A DNA stretch of 64,000 nt from an uncultured Lachnospiraceae bacterium (GCA_947177165.1 CAMWTP010000016.1:23677-87676); one strand, 5' to 3'. Positions 44,493-53,779 are shown, counted from the first letter of the stretch. Made by a program: numbers and translations. The notes: generated from the letters alone by a model not told the origin.

Positions 44493-45389
44493 ATGGAACG
44501 ATTAAAAGCGACACAGACGATTGTGGACGGGAGTCTGCGCGAGACAAAGGTACATGGCACGGAGGGGTTTCCGATCGGGGTGTATCTGGATGATTTTGCG
44601 GATTTTGAGAATGGATATATCTGCTGGCACTGGCATGAGGAAGTGCAGGTGACAATGATTATCGAGGGGGCATTTATCTGTCAGGTGGAGACGAATGAGA
44701 TTTACCTGCAGGAAGGGGATATCACGTTTATTAATTCTGGACTGATGCATCAGATCAGGCCGTGCAGGCGTGCGCAGGGAAAACTCTATTCATTTATATG
44801 GCGCGGGGAACTGATTGGCGGGAACCGAAACGGCGACATCTATCAGGAATGTATCGTGCCGGTGCTCAACGGGAATCTGCCTTGGCTAAAGTGGGACAGA
44901 ACGGACGCAGCCTATGATATAATGGCGGCATCACTTCGAGAAGTTGTCAGTTTGTACGAGGAAAAGGAGCCGGCGTATCAGTTGAAGATCGTGTCTCTTT
45001 TATCTGAGTTATGGCTTCTGATCTATGAGCGGATACCGGACGAAAAAGTGATTGTGAAAGCGGAGTCGGAGCGTGACAAACAGCGGGTGAAGGCAGCGAT
45101 TCAGTATATGCAGGAAAAGTATCAGGAACCGTTGAAGCTTGACGACATCGCAGAGGCGGCGTATATCAGCCGCAGTGAACTGTGCCGCAGTTTTCAGCGC
45201 ACGATCAATATGACACCCATGGAATTTCTGATGCAGTACAGGATACGCCAGTCTACGGTACTGTTGAAAAACAGGGATTTAAGGATATTGGATATCGCTG
45301 AAATGACAGGATTCTGCAGTCCGAGTCATTTTGGCAGTTATTTTCACAGATACATGGGATGTACCCCGAGAGAGTACAGGCATCAGTAA
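44493..45389 (+). CDS. AraC-family transcriptional regulator
   Basis: 298 residues. The N-terminal cupin-like effector domain (about 25-115, with HWHEEVQVTMIIEG) is followed by a linker and two C-terminal helix-turn-helix motifs (about 200-298): LDDIAEAAYISRSELCRSFQ and ILDIAEMTGFCSPSHFGSYFHRYMG. It probably senses a sugar acid and controls kduD from the divergent promoter region. Confidence 0.9.
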   Translation: MERLKATQTIVDGSLRETKVHGTEGFPIGVYLDDFADFENGYICWHWHEEVQVTMIIEGAFICQVETNEIYLQEGDITFINSGLMHQIRPCRRAQGKLYSFIWRGELIGGNRNGDIYQECIVPVLNGNLPWLKWDRTDAAYDIMAASLREVVSLYEEKEPAYQLKIVSLLSELWLLIYERIPDEKVIVKAESERDKQRVKAAIQYMQEKYQEPLKLDDIAEAAYISRSELCRSFQRTINMTPMEFLMQYRIRQSTVLLKNRDLRILDIAEMTGFCSPSHFGSYFHRYMGCTPREYRHQ

Positions 45390-45433
45390 GGATGAAAGAA
45401 TAAATAAAGGAATGCTGGGAAAAGGAGAGAATG

Positions 45434-46048
45434 ATGATAAAAAATATAGTTTTCGATATGGGAAATGTGCTTACGGTTTATAATGCTAGGGAGTATATCT
45501 ATGGATATGTAGACAATGAGGAAGATTTCAGATGGATGAAAAACCATCTCTGTGCATCGGTGGAATGGCTGAAAATGGACAGGGGGACAATGACTGACGA
45601 TGAGGCGGTCAGATCTGTGTGCAAAAGAATGCCGCAGCATCTGCACAGCACGGTGGAGCGGTTTGTGAGAGAGTATCGGATGGTACAGCCGCCCAATCCG
45701 CCGATGGAAAAGCTGGTGGAGGAGTTGTCCCAAAATGGATATGACTTATATCTGATGTCCAATACCTCACATCGTTTCAGGATGTTCAGTCAATATATCA
45801 AGTCGATTGCGTATATGAAGGGGATATGGGTTTCCTGCGAACATGGACTGCTCAAACCGGAACCGGCGGCGTATCTCGACTTCTTTCAGACATTTTTCCT
45901 AAAGCCTGAGGAATGTTTTTTTATTGATGATACGCCGGCCAACATAGAGGCCGCTGGAAATCTGGGTATGGATGGGTGCGTGTACTATGGAGATGTGGCG
46001 GAACTAAGGCATTTCTTGGGTGAAAAAGGGGTTGCATTACACAAATAA
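45434..46048 (+). CDS. HAD-superfamily hydrolase (YihX-like)
   Basis: 204 residues from ATG 45434 (GGAG 6 nt upstream; ATG 45431 is the other choice). Motif I is IVFDMGNVL with nucleophile Asp8, motif II is LYLMSNTS, motif III Lys is in LLKPEPAAY and motif IV is FFIDDTPANIEAA. The second position of motif I is Gly rather than Asp, the pattern of the epoxide-hydrolase/haloacid-like and YihX subgroup. Probably a small phosphomonoesterase; the substrate is unknown. Confidence 0.85.
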   Translation: MIKNIVFDMGNVLTVYNAREYIYGYVDNEEDFRWMKNHLCASVEWLKMDRGTMTDDEAVRSVCKRMPQHLHSTVERFVREYRMVQPPNPPMEKLVEELSQNGYDLYLMSNTSHRFRMFSQYIKSIAYMKGIWVSCEHGLLKPEPAAYLDFFQTFFLKPEECFFIDDTPANIEAAGNLGMDGCVYYGDVAELRHFLGEKGVALHK

Positions 46049-46080
46049 CAATAATAAGAACAATAATATAAGGAAAGTTA

Positions 46081-46136
46081 TTGACAAATCTGGTCTATAG
46101 GTATAGACTTAGTTTAATGGGTCTACAAATATAGAC
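46081..46136 (+). promoter_or_regulatory. Promoter with twin BlaI-type operators
   Basis: -35 TTGACA (46081-46086), 17-bp spacer, -10 TAGACT (46104-46109). Two dyad sites, GTCTATAGGTATAGAC (46093-46108) and GTCTACAAATATAGAC (46121-46136), lie 28 bp apart: the first fills the spacer and -10 region, the second covers the area just past the start. This is the usual layout for BlaI/MecI repression of the blaI-blaR1-like genes. Confidence 0.8.
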
Positions 46137-46176
46137 TCGATGCAGAAATGTTATTATTGAGGAAAGAGGCAGGACT

Positions 46177-46536
46177 ATGGAAAATCTAAAATTATGTGAC
46201 AGCGATTATCGTTTTATGCAGATTGTGTGGGAGTATGCCCCGGTAAATTCCGGGGAGTTGGTGCGTCTGTGCAGTGAGAAGCTTGGATGGAAGAAGTCGA
46301 CGACCTATACCCAGATCAAGAAAATGTGTGACAAGGGGTATATTGAGAATACGCAGGCGACAGTACGTGTATTGATACCGAAGGAAAGGGTGCAGGCAGA
46401 TGAGAGCGCTTATTTTGTGGAACGGACATTTGACGGATCGCTTCCTGGATTTTTGACTGCATTTCTTGGCGGGAAGACAATATCTGAGAAAGAGGCAGAG
46501 AAAATCAAGAAAATGATCGATGAACATGTGGAATAG
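46177..46536 (+). CDS. BlaI/MecI/CopY-family repressor
   Basis: 119 residues with a winged helix (about 5-75) in which KKSTTYTQIKKMCDKGYIE is the recognition region, and a C-terminal helical dimerisation part. The family represses its own operon and is cut by a membrane metalloprotease on induction. The blaR1-like protease gene follows 61 bp later and twin operators precede it. No beta-lactamase or penicillin-binding gene is near, so the response may be to another cell-wall signal. Confidence 0.9.
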   Translation: MENLKLCDSDYRFMQIVWEYAPVNSGELVRLCSEKLGWKKSTTYTQIKKMCDKGYIENTQATVRVLIPKERVQADESAYFVERTFDGSLPGFLTAFLGGKTISEKEAEKIKKMIDEHVE

Positions 46537-46597
46537 TTGAGGTCAGGTATATGGGAATGTAGTGACACATCATACGGTCGTAATTGGGGAATAGGAG

Positions 46598-48841
46598 ATG
46601 ACACAGATGATAAATATGCTGTTTTTGAAAATTGTTGAGATGAGTCTGACAGCGGGGATTGTTATTTTGGTCGTAATGTTGGTGCGTCTGCTTATCAGGA
46701 GGCTGCCAAAAAGTTTTGCATACGCGCTCTGGATTGTGGTGGCGTTCCGGCTGGTGATTCCAGGCACTGCCGATTCCGGTATCAGTATCTTTAACCTGTT
46801 TACAGTTGGGAGGATCGACAGTGTAAATAGCGAGATCACTGGCGGTAAGACTGTCGGGACAGTGACGGACAGATCAGACATTGGCGGGGGAAATACGGCG
46901 GACAACAGCAGCGGGCAGGCGATGCGGGAAGCGGTACAAAATGATGCTGCAAACATGGACATTGATGCAGGAACTGCAAAAGATGCAGTCAGTGCAGCGC
47001 CGGATACAGATAGAGCACAGTATTCAGACAGGAATCATGATACAACATATTACAAAACGTATTTTGACAATATTAGCAGATCCGGCAGGCAGGCGGCAAC
47101 AGCTTTAATACGGAATGAGATTCCGATGGAAATGCGAAGCAGCCGTTTTGTCAGTATGATGACGTGCGTCTGGATAACTGGAATACTGACACTTGTGTCA
47201 TATACGGTGATTGCACATATACGGATTAGGAGAAAGATTCAATATAGTATACGACTTTGCGACAATGTGTATGAATGTGATAACATACGATCGCCCTTTG
47301 TGATCGGGATTGTCTCGCCCAGGATATATCTGCCGTTTCGTTTGAGTGAGCCGGAGCAGCAGTGTATATTAGCGCATGAACGATATCATATCAGAAGAAA
47401 GGATTATCTGATCAAAAGCTTTGCATTTCTGTTGACGATTGTATACTGGTTTCACCCGTTGGTGTGGGCTGCGTATCACCTCATGTGCATTGACATGGAA
47501 ATGAGCTGTGATGAGAAGATTGTCTCAAGGTTTGTGGTTGATCTGCGAAAGGAGTACAGCAGGCTGCTGCTTGCCTTTGCGGTGAATAAGAGACAGTTTC
47601 CCGCCGGCCCTTTGGCATTCGGGGAGGAGAACACCATGAAAAGAGTCAGAAATATATTGAATTATAAAAAGACAGCGCAGTGGAAATTAATAGGGGGAGT
47701 GGCTGTGCTTGTGCTCACAATGGCAGCATGCGCCACGGATGCGAGCAGAGATGAGGCGATCGCGCCAGTGCCAGATACAGCTATTGAGATGAAAAACGGT
47801 GCAGAGAATATGACAGACGTGTCAGTAAATGACGATGCAGCCACTGTTATTGATGGTGAAATTGCCGCCGATAAGACTGATGGTACGGATACAGGCAGTC
47901 ACGATCAGGAAGAGCAGATGCGTCATTCTATGGAGCACCATCAGGCACTGTGGGCTGAGAACAGTATGTTTGATCTGGAGTTTTACTCCTTAGACTACGC
48001 GGATTCTGACAGAATTGTCTTTCACATTTCGAGCGGATTATTTGAGTATGACTTGAAAAGTCAGATGCTCACGAACAGTATCGACCTGAAAGCGCTGAAT
48101 TGTCAGGCCGTGCAGACCGGAGGTGAGTGTGAGGTTGCGGTATATCAGAATCGTGATAACGAGCTCCGGGTAGTCATCAAACCATATCCGTATTCTGATG
48201 CGGGCAGTTATGTCTATGACATTGAAAACGATGATTTGTTTGCATATGATACATCGCTTTTGGATGATTTTACATTGTTTGATGGATTTGCATCCAAATA
48301 TGATTCGACAGTTTCAGAAGCGATGCGTACATGGCGGGCTGCCGAGAATGTACTGCCCTTAGGTGAAGACTCTTATGGAGCGCTGTATTGGGGACCTGGA
48401 CCGGATCTTGTGAACCTGAGTTATGAGGCAGGGGAGCAGAAATGGCAGATTTTTCATAAGGAACAGGCGACGCTGCCGAAACTGTCGAGACAGGATGACA
48501 ATTTTTATCAGTCGTTTTCTATGTATTCGGGCAGAGAGATCAGCCAATGTCTGTTGGATTACGAGGCATTTTACAATATGCACGACTATGCCGGAGTCTG
48601 TGCACTTTCAACTGGATTGGAATATTCCGATGAGCTGTGGAAAGCGTTTCGTGAACGTACTGACAGATTGTGGGGTGGGACGGAAGTGCGTCATTCAGAG
48701 GATGAAAAGGAATATTTATTTGAATTTGTGTGTTCAGATGAATCAGGGGAAGAGGAGCAGAAAGTATATTTGAATTTTAAATATATTGAGGGCGAGGGAT
48801 GGCGTGCAGTAGGTCTTCCGGCAATGCAAAATGATGATTAA
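46598..48841 (+). CDS. BlaR1/MecR1-like M56 membrane protease with novel outside domain
   Basis: 747 residues. The N-terminal membrane protease part has TM helices near 14-32, 40-54, 186-207 and the zinc motif HERYH (260-264), with the third ligand in the SCDE region (303-306). A further membrane segment with TMAACA lies near 370-380. Unlike BlaR1, whose C-terminus is a penicillin-binding domain, the last 340 residues contain no SxxK or KTG motif; they include an acidic linker (385-435) and a beta-rich part of unknown fold. Between helices 2 and 3 sits an unusual loop of about 130 residues. The signal is therefore unlikely to be a beta-lactam. Confidence 0.8.
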   Translation: MTQMINMLFLKIVEMSLTAGIVILVVMLVRLLIRRLPKSFAYALWIVVAFRLVIPGTADSGISIFNLFTVGRIDSVNSEITGGKTVGTVTDRSDIGGGNTADNSSGQAMREAVQNDAANMDIDAGTAKDAVSAAPDTDRAQYSDRNHDTTYYKTYFDNISRSGRQAATALIRNEIPMEMRSSRFVSMMTCVWITGILTLVSYTVIAHIRIRRKIQYSIRLCDNVYECDNIRSPFVIGIVSPRIYLPFRLSEPEQQCILAHERYHIRRKDYLIKSFAFLLTIVYWFHPLVWAAYHLMCIDMEMSCDEKIVSRFVVDLRKEYSRLLLAFAVNKRQFPAGPLAFGEENTMKRVRNILNYKKTAQWKLIGGVAVLVLTMAACATDASRDEAIAPVPDTAIEMKNGAENMTDVSVNDDAATVIDGEIAADKTDGTDTGSHDQEEQMRHSMEHHQALWAENSMFDLEFYSLDYADSDRIVFHISSGLFEYDLKSQMLTNSIDLKALNCQAVQTGGECEVAVYQNRDNELRVVIKPYPYSDAGSYVYDIENDDLFAYDTSLLDDFTLFDGFASKYDSTVSEAMRTWRAAENVLPLGEDSYGALYWGPGPDLVNLSYEAGEQKWQIFHKEQATLPKLSRQDDNFYQSFSMYSGREISQCLLDYEAFYNMHDYAGVCALSTGLEYSDELWKAFRERTDRLWGGTEVRHSEDEKEYLFEFVCSDESGEEEQKVYLNFKYIEGEGWRAVGLPAMQNDD

Positions 48842-48853
48842 TTGCTGTGCTTC

Positions 48854-48930
48854 TTGACATTTTCTGCGGCGCATAGTATAGTGTTCCTGTTGAGTACTAC
48901 TAGTTCACGACGGCGGCTTTGGTACTATGC
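48854..48930 (+). promoter_or_regulatory. Promoter and palindromic site before the TrmB-type regulator
   Basis: -35 TTGACA (48854-48859), 17-bp spacer, -10 TATAGT (48877-48882). GCATAGTA (48871-48878) is repeated inverted as TACTATGC (48923-48930) with 44 bp between, bracketing the transcription start, a likely autoregulatory site. Confidence 0.65.
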
Positions 48931-48967
48931 GTATGGATATTTTGTATAGAAATGGGTGATGTGACAC

Positions 48968-49702
48968 ATGGATAATACTGTATTGGGCGTTTTGGCAGAA
49001 AAGCTGGCACAGTTTGGTTTGACCAGACAGGAGGCCAATATCTATCTGTGTCTGCTGCGCAATAGAGATTTGTCGGGCTATGAGGTGTCCAAAATCACAG
49101 GGATATCGCGCTCCAATGTGTACAGTGCGCTTGCCAGTCTTGTGGAGGAGGGTGCTGCATATTTACTGGAGGGTGAGACGAACAAGTACACAGCGGTGGC
49201 GATAGAAGATTTTTGTGAGAACAAGATTCGTCGTCTGACGGCGTTGAAGCAGGAGCTCATCATGCAGATACCACAGATTGGGGACAGCTCTGAGGGGTAT
49301 ATCACTATCAGCAGTCACAGACACATTATGGACAAAATCTATAATATGCTGGAGCATGTTGCGTATCGCGTCTATCTGTCCATGCCGGCCGAATACCTTG
49401 AGCAGTTCCGGAATCATCTCGAGCAGCTGGCAGCGGATGGAAAAAAAGTAGTACTGTTAGTGAGCGACTTGCCATCTGTGGAGATTAAGGGCAGCATTGT
49501 CTATCAGACAGACAAACGGGACAGACAGCTGCGGCTGATAGTGGATTCCAGCTATGTCCTTACGGGTGAGATGAATGGAGATGCATCCGACAGCTGTCTG
49601 TACTGTGCTCAGAAAAATTTTGTAAATGTTTTTAAGGACTCCCTTAGAAACGAGATAAAGTTAATTCAATTAACGCAGAGAGACCAGGTGAGAAAACAGT
49701 GA
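48968..49702 (+). CDS. TrmB-family transcriptional regulator
   Basis: 244 residues. The N-terminal winged helix (about 1-80: LTRQEANIYLCLL, then YEVSKITGISRSNVYSALASLVEEG) matches the TrmB/HTH family. The C-terminal region has the PLD-like effector pattern seen in the family (YRVYLSMPAEYLEQFRNHLEQL). It is followed 42 bp later by lysA, suggesting it regulates that gene. Effector unknown; TrmB relatives mostly bind sugars, but amino-acid-linked members exist. Confidence 0.82.
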   Translation: MDNTVLGVLAEKLAQFGLTRQEANIYLCLLRNRDLSGYEVSKITGISRSNVYSALASLVEEGAAYLLEGETNKYTAVAIEDFCENKIRRLTALKQELIMQIPQIGDSSEGYITISSHRHIMDKIYNMLEHVAYRVYLSMPAEYLEQFRNHLEQLAADGKKVVLLVSDLPSVEIKGSIVYQTDKRDRQLRLIVDSSYVLTGEMNGDASDSCLYCAQKNFVNVFKDSLRNEIKLIQLTQRDQVRKQ

Positions 49703-49744
49703 TTTTTCCATTGGCTGAATAAGAAAGGAGAAAAGTTATTAGGA

Positions 49745-51016
49745 ATGAGTAAAAAAGCATTTGTTACCAAAGAGCAGATCGAGGAGATTGTAAAGACATA
49801 CCCCACACCGTTCCACATCTATGATGAGAAGGGGATCCGGGAGAACGCGCAGGCTTTGAAAGAAGCTTTCTCGTGGAATAAAGGGTTTAAGGAGTACTTT
49901 GCCGTGAAGGCGACACCAAATCCCTTTTTGATCAATATCCTTCGCGAATATGGCTGCGGCTGTGACTGCTCGTCCCTCACAGAGCTCATGCTGAGCAATG
50001 CGATGGGAATGGAAGGAAAAGATATTATGTTTTCCTCCAATGATACGCCGGCGGAGGAGTTTGAGTACGCAGCAAGGATTGGTGCCACGATCAATTTAGA
50101 TGATATCACACATATTGATTTTCTGGAAAAAACAATAGGGAAGCTGCCCGAGACGATTTCCTGCCGCTATAATCCGGGGGGACTGTTCAGGATTACGACG
50201 GATATCATGGATAATCCGGGTGATGCGAAGTATGGATTTACGACAGAACAGCTCTTTGAAGGTTTTCGGATCCTGAAGGAAAAGGGGGTCAGGAATTTTG
50301 GTATCCACGCGTTTCTGGCAAGCAATACTGTCACAAATGAGTACTATCCCACACTCGCCAAGACACTGTTTGAGGTGGCTGTGAAGCTGAAAAACGAGAT
50401 AGGGGCAGATATCAGATTTATCAATTTATCGGGGGGGATCGGAATCCCTTACAGACCGGAGCAGAAACCGAACGATATCAGAGTGATCGGCGAGGGTGTG
50501 CGGAAAGTATATGAGGAAGTGCTGGTGCCCGCCGGGATGGGAGATGTGGCAATTTACACAGAGCTTGGCCGGTTTATGATGGGACCGTATGGACACCTTG
50601 TCGTGAAGGCAATCCATGAAAAGCATACCCATAAGGAGTACATCGGTGTGGATGCCTGTGCGGTCAATCTCATGCGGCCTGCTATGTACGGTGCGTACCA
50701 TCATATCACAGTCCTTGGAAAGGAGGATGCGGCCTGCGACCATAAGTATGATATAACGGGCTCTCTGTGTGAGAACAATGACAAATTTGCAGTGGACAGA
50801 ATGCTGCCAAAGATTGATATGGGCGATTATCTTGCCATTCATGATACGGGAGCGCATGGATTTTCGATGGGATATAACTACAACGGCAAATTAAAATCCG
50901 CGGAGCTTTTGCTGAAAGAAGACGGAGGTGTGCAGCTCATCAGACGTGCCGAGACGCCGAAGGACTATTTTGCATCGTTTGATTGTTTTGATATCTATAA
51001 CAAATTTGAATTTTAA
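49745..51016 (+). CDS. lysA: Diaminopimelate decarboxylase-like, PLP-dependent
   Basis: 423 residues, a fold-type III PLP enzyme. The PLP lysine is Lys55 (YFAVKATPNP), and the phosphate site appears as LSGGIGIPYRPE (about 225-236). The substrate motif EN-NDKF and the catalytic Cys with GSLCENNDKFA are at about 340-350. It likely decarboxylates meso-diaminopimelate to lysine. A related decarboxylase (of ornithine/arginine type) is less likely by these motifs. Start ATG 49745 follows AAGGAGAAAAGTTATTAG. It ends in a terminator shared with the lacI-type gene. Confidence 0.85.
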   Translation: MSKKAFVTKEQIEEIVKTYPTPFHIYDEKGIRENAQALKEAFSWNKGFKEYFAVKATPNPFLINILREYGCGCDCSSLTELMLSNAMGMEGKDIMFSSNDTPAEEFEYAARIGATINLDDITHIDFLEKTIGKLPETISCRYNPGGLFRITTDIMDNPGDAKYGFTTEQLFEGFRILKEKGVRNFGIHAFLASNTVTNEYYPTLAKTLFEVAVKLKNEIGADIRFINLSGGIGIPYRPEQKPNDIRVIGEGVRKVYEEVLVPAGMGDVAIYTELGRFMMGPYGHLVVKAIHEKHTHKEYIGVDACAVNLMRPAMYGAYHHITVLGKEDAACDHKYDITGSLCENNDKFAVDRMLPKIDMGDYLAIHDTGAHGFSMGYNYNGKLKSAELLLKEDGGVQLIRRAETPKDYFASFDCFDIYNKFEF

Positions 51017-51068
51017 GCAAGTAAAAACAAGTAGGAAATTGAGCGTTTTCCTACTTGTTTTTACTTGC
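51017..51068. terminator. Bidirectional terminator between lysA and the LacI-type gene
   Basis: A perfect 22-bp inverted repeat (51017-51038 with 51047-51068) around an 8-nt loop with A- and T-rich arms. The stop codon of the LacI-type gene (51053-51051) lies in the stem. Confidence 0.93.
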
Positions 51069-52064
51069 TGCCGGTGAAATCATGGCAGTAGAGTCGCGCA
51101 CGATCAGGCGCGGCCGCAGCATGGACCTGGAAATCGGAACTTTGGCAATCAGCCAGTAAAGCGCGGCATAGGAATTTCTGCCCAGGTCTATCCGGTCCTG
51201 ATTGATTGTCGTCAGTGCAGGAGAGATTTCTGCTGCAATTGGAAGATTATCAAATCCTACAACACTCAGCTCCTGAGGAACTTTGACATGAAGCCGCTCA
51301 CACTCTCTGATTACGCCGACGGCCAGAAGATCATTGCCGCATAGAATGGCAGTAGCGCCGTTTTCTATCAGGGCCGGCAGATGGTACTTTGCGCTTTCCT
51401 CGACATAGTATCCGTAAGCCACCAGATTTTCGTCAACTTTTAGATTATGATTTTGCATGCTGCTGACGTAGGCGTCATATCTGTTGACCGTCACCATGGA
51501 ATCAGGGGAACCGTTCAACAGTGCAATCCTTGTGTGGTTGAGTTCCGTCAGATGGTCGATTGCAAGGTCGATGCCCTCAAAGCTGTCAGTGCCGACATAG
51601 GCAATGTTTGGATTTTTTGTGATATAATTGTCAAAGAGTACTGTCGGGATTGTGGTGGTTTCAAGTTGGGCCATCCACGGATCTTTCAGGGCAAAACCGA
51701 CCAGAAATCCGCCGTGAAACCCGTTTTTGACCATATATCTGTCGTAGGGGTCGCGCATCTGCAGCAGTGGGGTAATCGGAGTGACAGTGACTTCCCAGTT
51801 GTCGCGCACTGCGGCCTGCCTGAAGCCGAGTATGATGTCAAATCCAAAGTCCCCCGGTTTTTCATACTGCATATTTTCGACAAAGACACATAATCGTTTT
51901 CTTGTCTCTTTTTTCATGCGCTTGGTGACATAGCCCATCTCGATCGCGGTATCCAGTACCAGTTTTTTTAATTCCGGGCTGATGTCGTTGGCATCATTTA
52001 ATCCCTTGGAAACGGTGCTGGGAGCGATGCCCAGGCGTTTTGCGATATCTTTTATTGTTACCAT
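51051..52064 (-). CDS. LacI-family transcriptional repressor
   Basis: 337 residues. The N-terminal helix-turn-helix reads VTIKDIAKRLGIAPSTVSKGLNDANDIS (2-29), with the hinge helix following, then a periplasmic-binding-protein-like sensor domain. It has the spacing of sugar-responsive LacI members. A site GAAACCGTTTTC lies upstream (52126-52137), typical of LacI operators, which suggests autoregulation. The GH13 gene at 62294 carries a related palindrome, so this may be its regulator, though the distance leaves this open. Confidence 0.9.
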   Translation of the reverse strand: MVTIKDIAKRLGIAPSTVSKGLNDANDISPELKKLVLDTAIEMGYVTKRMKKETRKRLCVFVENMQYEKPGDFGFDIILGFRQAAVRDNWEVTVTPITPLLQMRDPYDRYMVKNGFHGGFLVGFALKDPWMAQLETTTIPTVLFDNYITKNPNIAYVGTDSFEGIDLAIDHLTELNHTRIALLNGSPDSMVTVNRYDAYVSSMQNHNLKVDENLVAYGYYVEESAKYHLPALIENGATAILCGNDLLAVGVIRECERLHVKVPQELSVVGFDNLPIAAEISPALTTINQDRIDLGRNSYAALYWLIAKVPISRSMLRPRLIVRDSTAMISPAASKNK

Positions 52065-52120
52065 AATTTAATATACTCACCTTCGTGGATTTTCCATTGA
52101 TTATAGAAATAGTTTACACG

Positions 52121-52140
52121 ATACGGAAACCGTTTTCAAC
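52121..52140. promoter_or_regulatory. LacI-type operator near the LacI-family gene
   Basis: GGAAACCGTTTTC (52125-52137) is a near-palindrome around CG, as in LacI/CcpA-type boxes. It lies about 60 bp upstream of the minus-strand start at 52064 and about 145 bp upstream of the FNT gene on the plus strand. Confidence 0.55.
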
Positions 52141-52283
52141 CGCTTAGCATAAAAAACATTTATGAAATGAGAAAAAATAATCAGGTATGGACAACAAAGC
52201 GCATTATGATGTATACTTTTATTAATAACAAATAACTGTGGGAAAAGGGGACAGTTAGAAAAAAGTAAAAGGAGTACAAAAAG

Positions 52284-53135
52284 ATGGACAATGCATTTAA
52301 TTCTCCGGCGCAGGTGCTGGAAGCGAATTTGAAAGCAGGGGAGGGTAAGGCGAAGCTTCCTTTATTGAAGTGCATACTGCTTGGTATCATGGCGGGGGCA
52401 TTTATCGCATTTGGCGGCGCATCGAGCAATGCGGCAGTGCACAACATTGCAAATCAGGGACTTTCCAAGACACTTGCAGGCTGTATTTTCCCGGTAGGTC
52501 TCATGATGATCGTCTTTGTTGGTGGAGAACTCTTTACCGGGGATTGTCTGATGATCGCAGGAGTAGTTGGAAAAAGGTTTAAGGCGCTCGCGATGATTAA
52601 GACGCTCATCATTGTGTTTTTCAGTAACATGGCCGGTGCTGTTCTGATTGCGACGCTGGTATATTTCAGCGGACTTTTGGATTATACAGATGGAGCACTG
52701 GGCGCTTTTACGATCAAGGTCGCTTATGCAAAAGCGACAATCACACCGTTTAAGGCGGTTTGTTCCGGGATTCTCTGCAATATTCTCGTGTGTATGGCAG
52801 TGCTGATGGCGACTGCTGCAAAGGATATCGTGGGCAAAGTGTGGGCAATCTTTTTCCCGATTTGTGCGTTTGTCATCGGCGGCTGGGAGCACTGTGTGGC
52901 AAATATGTTTTATATTCCGGCGGGTATCATTGCCGGTACAAACAGTACATATGCGGCAAAAGCGCAGGAGCTGTATGGTATTACAGCGGACCAGATTGCA
53001 GCCAGCTTGAATATCGGCGGTTTTGCGTCAAATCTGATACCAGTCACGATTGGAAATATCCTTGGCGGCATGGTGTTTATCGCGCTTCCACTGTATGCGA
53101 TTCACAAGAGCAAGCTGGTCAATAAGACAAAGTAA
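52284..53135 (+). CDS. Formate/nitrite transporter family channel
   Basis: 283 residues with six hydrophobic segments. The FNT signatures are GAFIAFGG in helix 1 and GGELFTGD in the central region, with CNILVC and GGWEHCVANMF as the pore half-motifs. FNT proteins conduct formate, nitrite or related anions across the cell membrane in pentamers. Members in Lachnospiraceae usually export or import formate from fermentation, but the substrate is not fixed by sequence. Start ATG 52284 follows AAAAGGAG. Confidence 0.92.
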   Translation: MDNAFNSPAQVLEANLKAGEGKAKLPLLKCILLGIMAGAFIAFGGASSNAAVHNIANQGLSKTLAGCIFPVGLMMIVFVGGELFTGDCLMIAGVVGKRFKALAMIKTLIIVFFSNMAGAVLIATLVYFSGLLDYTDGALGAFTIKVAYAKATITPFKAVCSGILCNILVCMAVLMATAAKDIVGKVWAIFFPICAFVIGGWEHCVANMFYIPAGIIAGTNSTYAAKAQELYGITADQIAASLNIGGFASNLIPVTIGNILGGMVFIALPLYAIHKSKLVNKTK

Positions 53136-53199
53136 CAAAGGAGTTTTTTTGGACAGAACGTGCTGGGAAAATGAAATTAAAATAAGCGTGTGATATCAG

Positions 53200-53230
53200 A
53201 ATCGGGCAGGGATACCTGCTCGATTTGTTG
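53200..53230 (+). terminator. Intrinsic terminator after the FNT gene
   Basis: AATCGGGCAGG (53200-53210) pairs with CCTGCTCGATT (53215-53225) with one G-U pair and a GATA tetraloop, followed by TTGTT. Confidence 0.75.
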
Positions 53231-53275
53231 TGCGGGACGATTACATCGACACAAATTTATTGAGGAGTGATCAGA

Positions 53276-53779
53276 ATGAATGATAAATTGACGAGAAATG
53301 ACATCAAAAAGATGGAGGAGGAGATCGAGCACAGAAAGCTTGTGATCCGGAAAGAGGCATTGGAGGCGGTGAAGGAAGCGAGGGCGCAGGGCGATCTGAG
53401 CGAGAATTTTGAGTACTACGCTGCCAAGAAATACAAGAACCAGAATGAGAGCCGTATCCGCTATCTTGAGCGGATGATCAAGACAGCGCAGATTATCGAG
53501 GACGATGCCAGGGAGGATGAGATCGGGCTCAACAAGACGGTGGAAGTCGAGTTTGTGGAGGACGGCACGATTGAGACGTACCGCTTCGTGACTACCGTGA
53601 GAAACAATCCGCTGCAGGGACTTATCAGCATCGAGTCACCAATTGGAAAAGCGCTCGCGGGTCACAAGTGCGGCGATACGGTGCATGTGCAGGTGAACAG
53701 TGATTTCGGTTATGACGTGGTGGTCAGGTCGGTGGAGAATACGCCGGCTGATGATTCGATAGAGCTTAGAAAATTCTGA
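53276..53779 (+). CDS. greA: Transcription elongation factor GreA
   Basis: 167 residues from ATG 53276, with GAGGAG (53262-53267) 8 nt upstream; GTG 53267 lies inside it. The N-terminal coiled coil ends in the GDLSENFEYYAAK tip that reaches into the RNA polymerase channel and carries the catalytic acidic pair. The C-terminal FKBP-like domain follows (SPIGKALAGHKCGD). It rescues backtracked polymerase by stimulating transcript cleavage. Slightly longer than the usual 157. Confidence 0.92.
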   Translation: MNDKLTRNDIKKMEEEIEHRKLVIRKEALEAVKEARAQGDLSENFEYYAAKKYKNQNESRIRYLERMIKTAQIIEDDAREDEIGLNKTVEVEFVEDGTIETYRFVTTVRNNPLQGLISIESPIGKALAGHKCGDTVHVQVNSDFGYDVVVRSVENTPADDSIELRKF

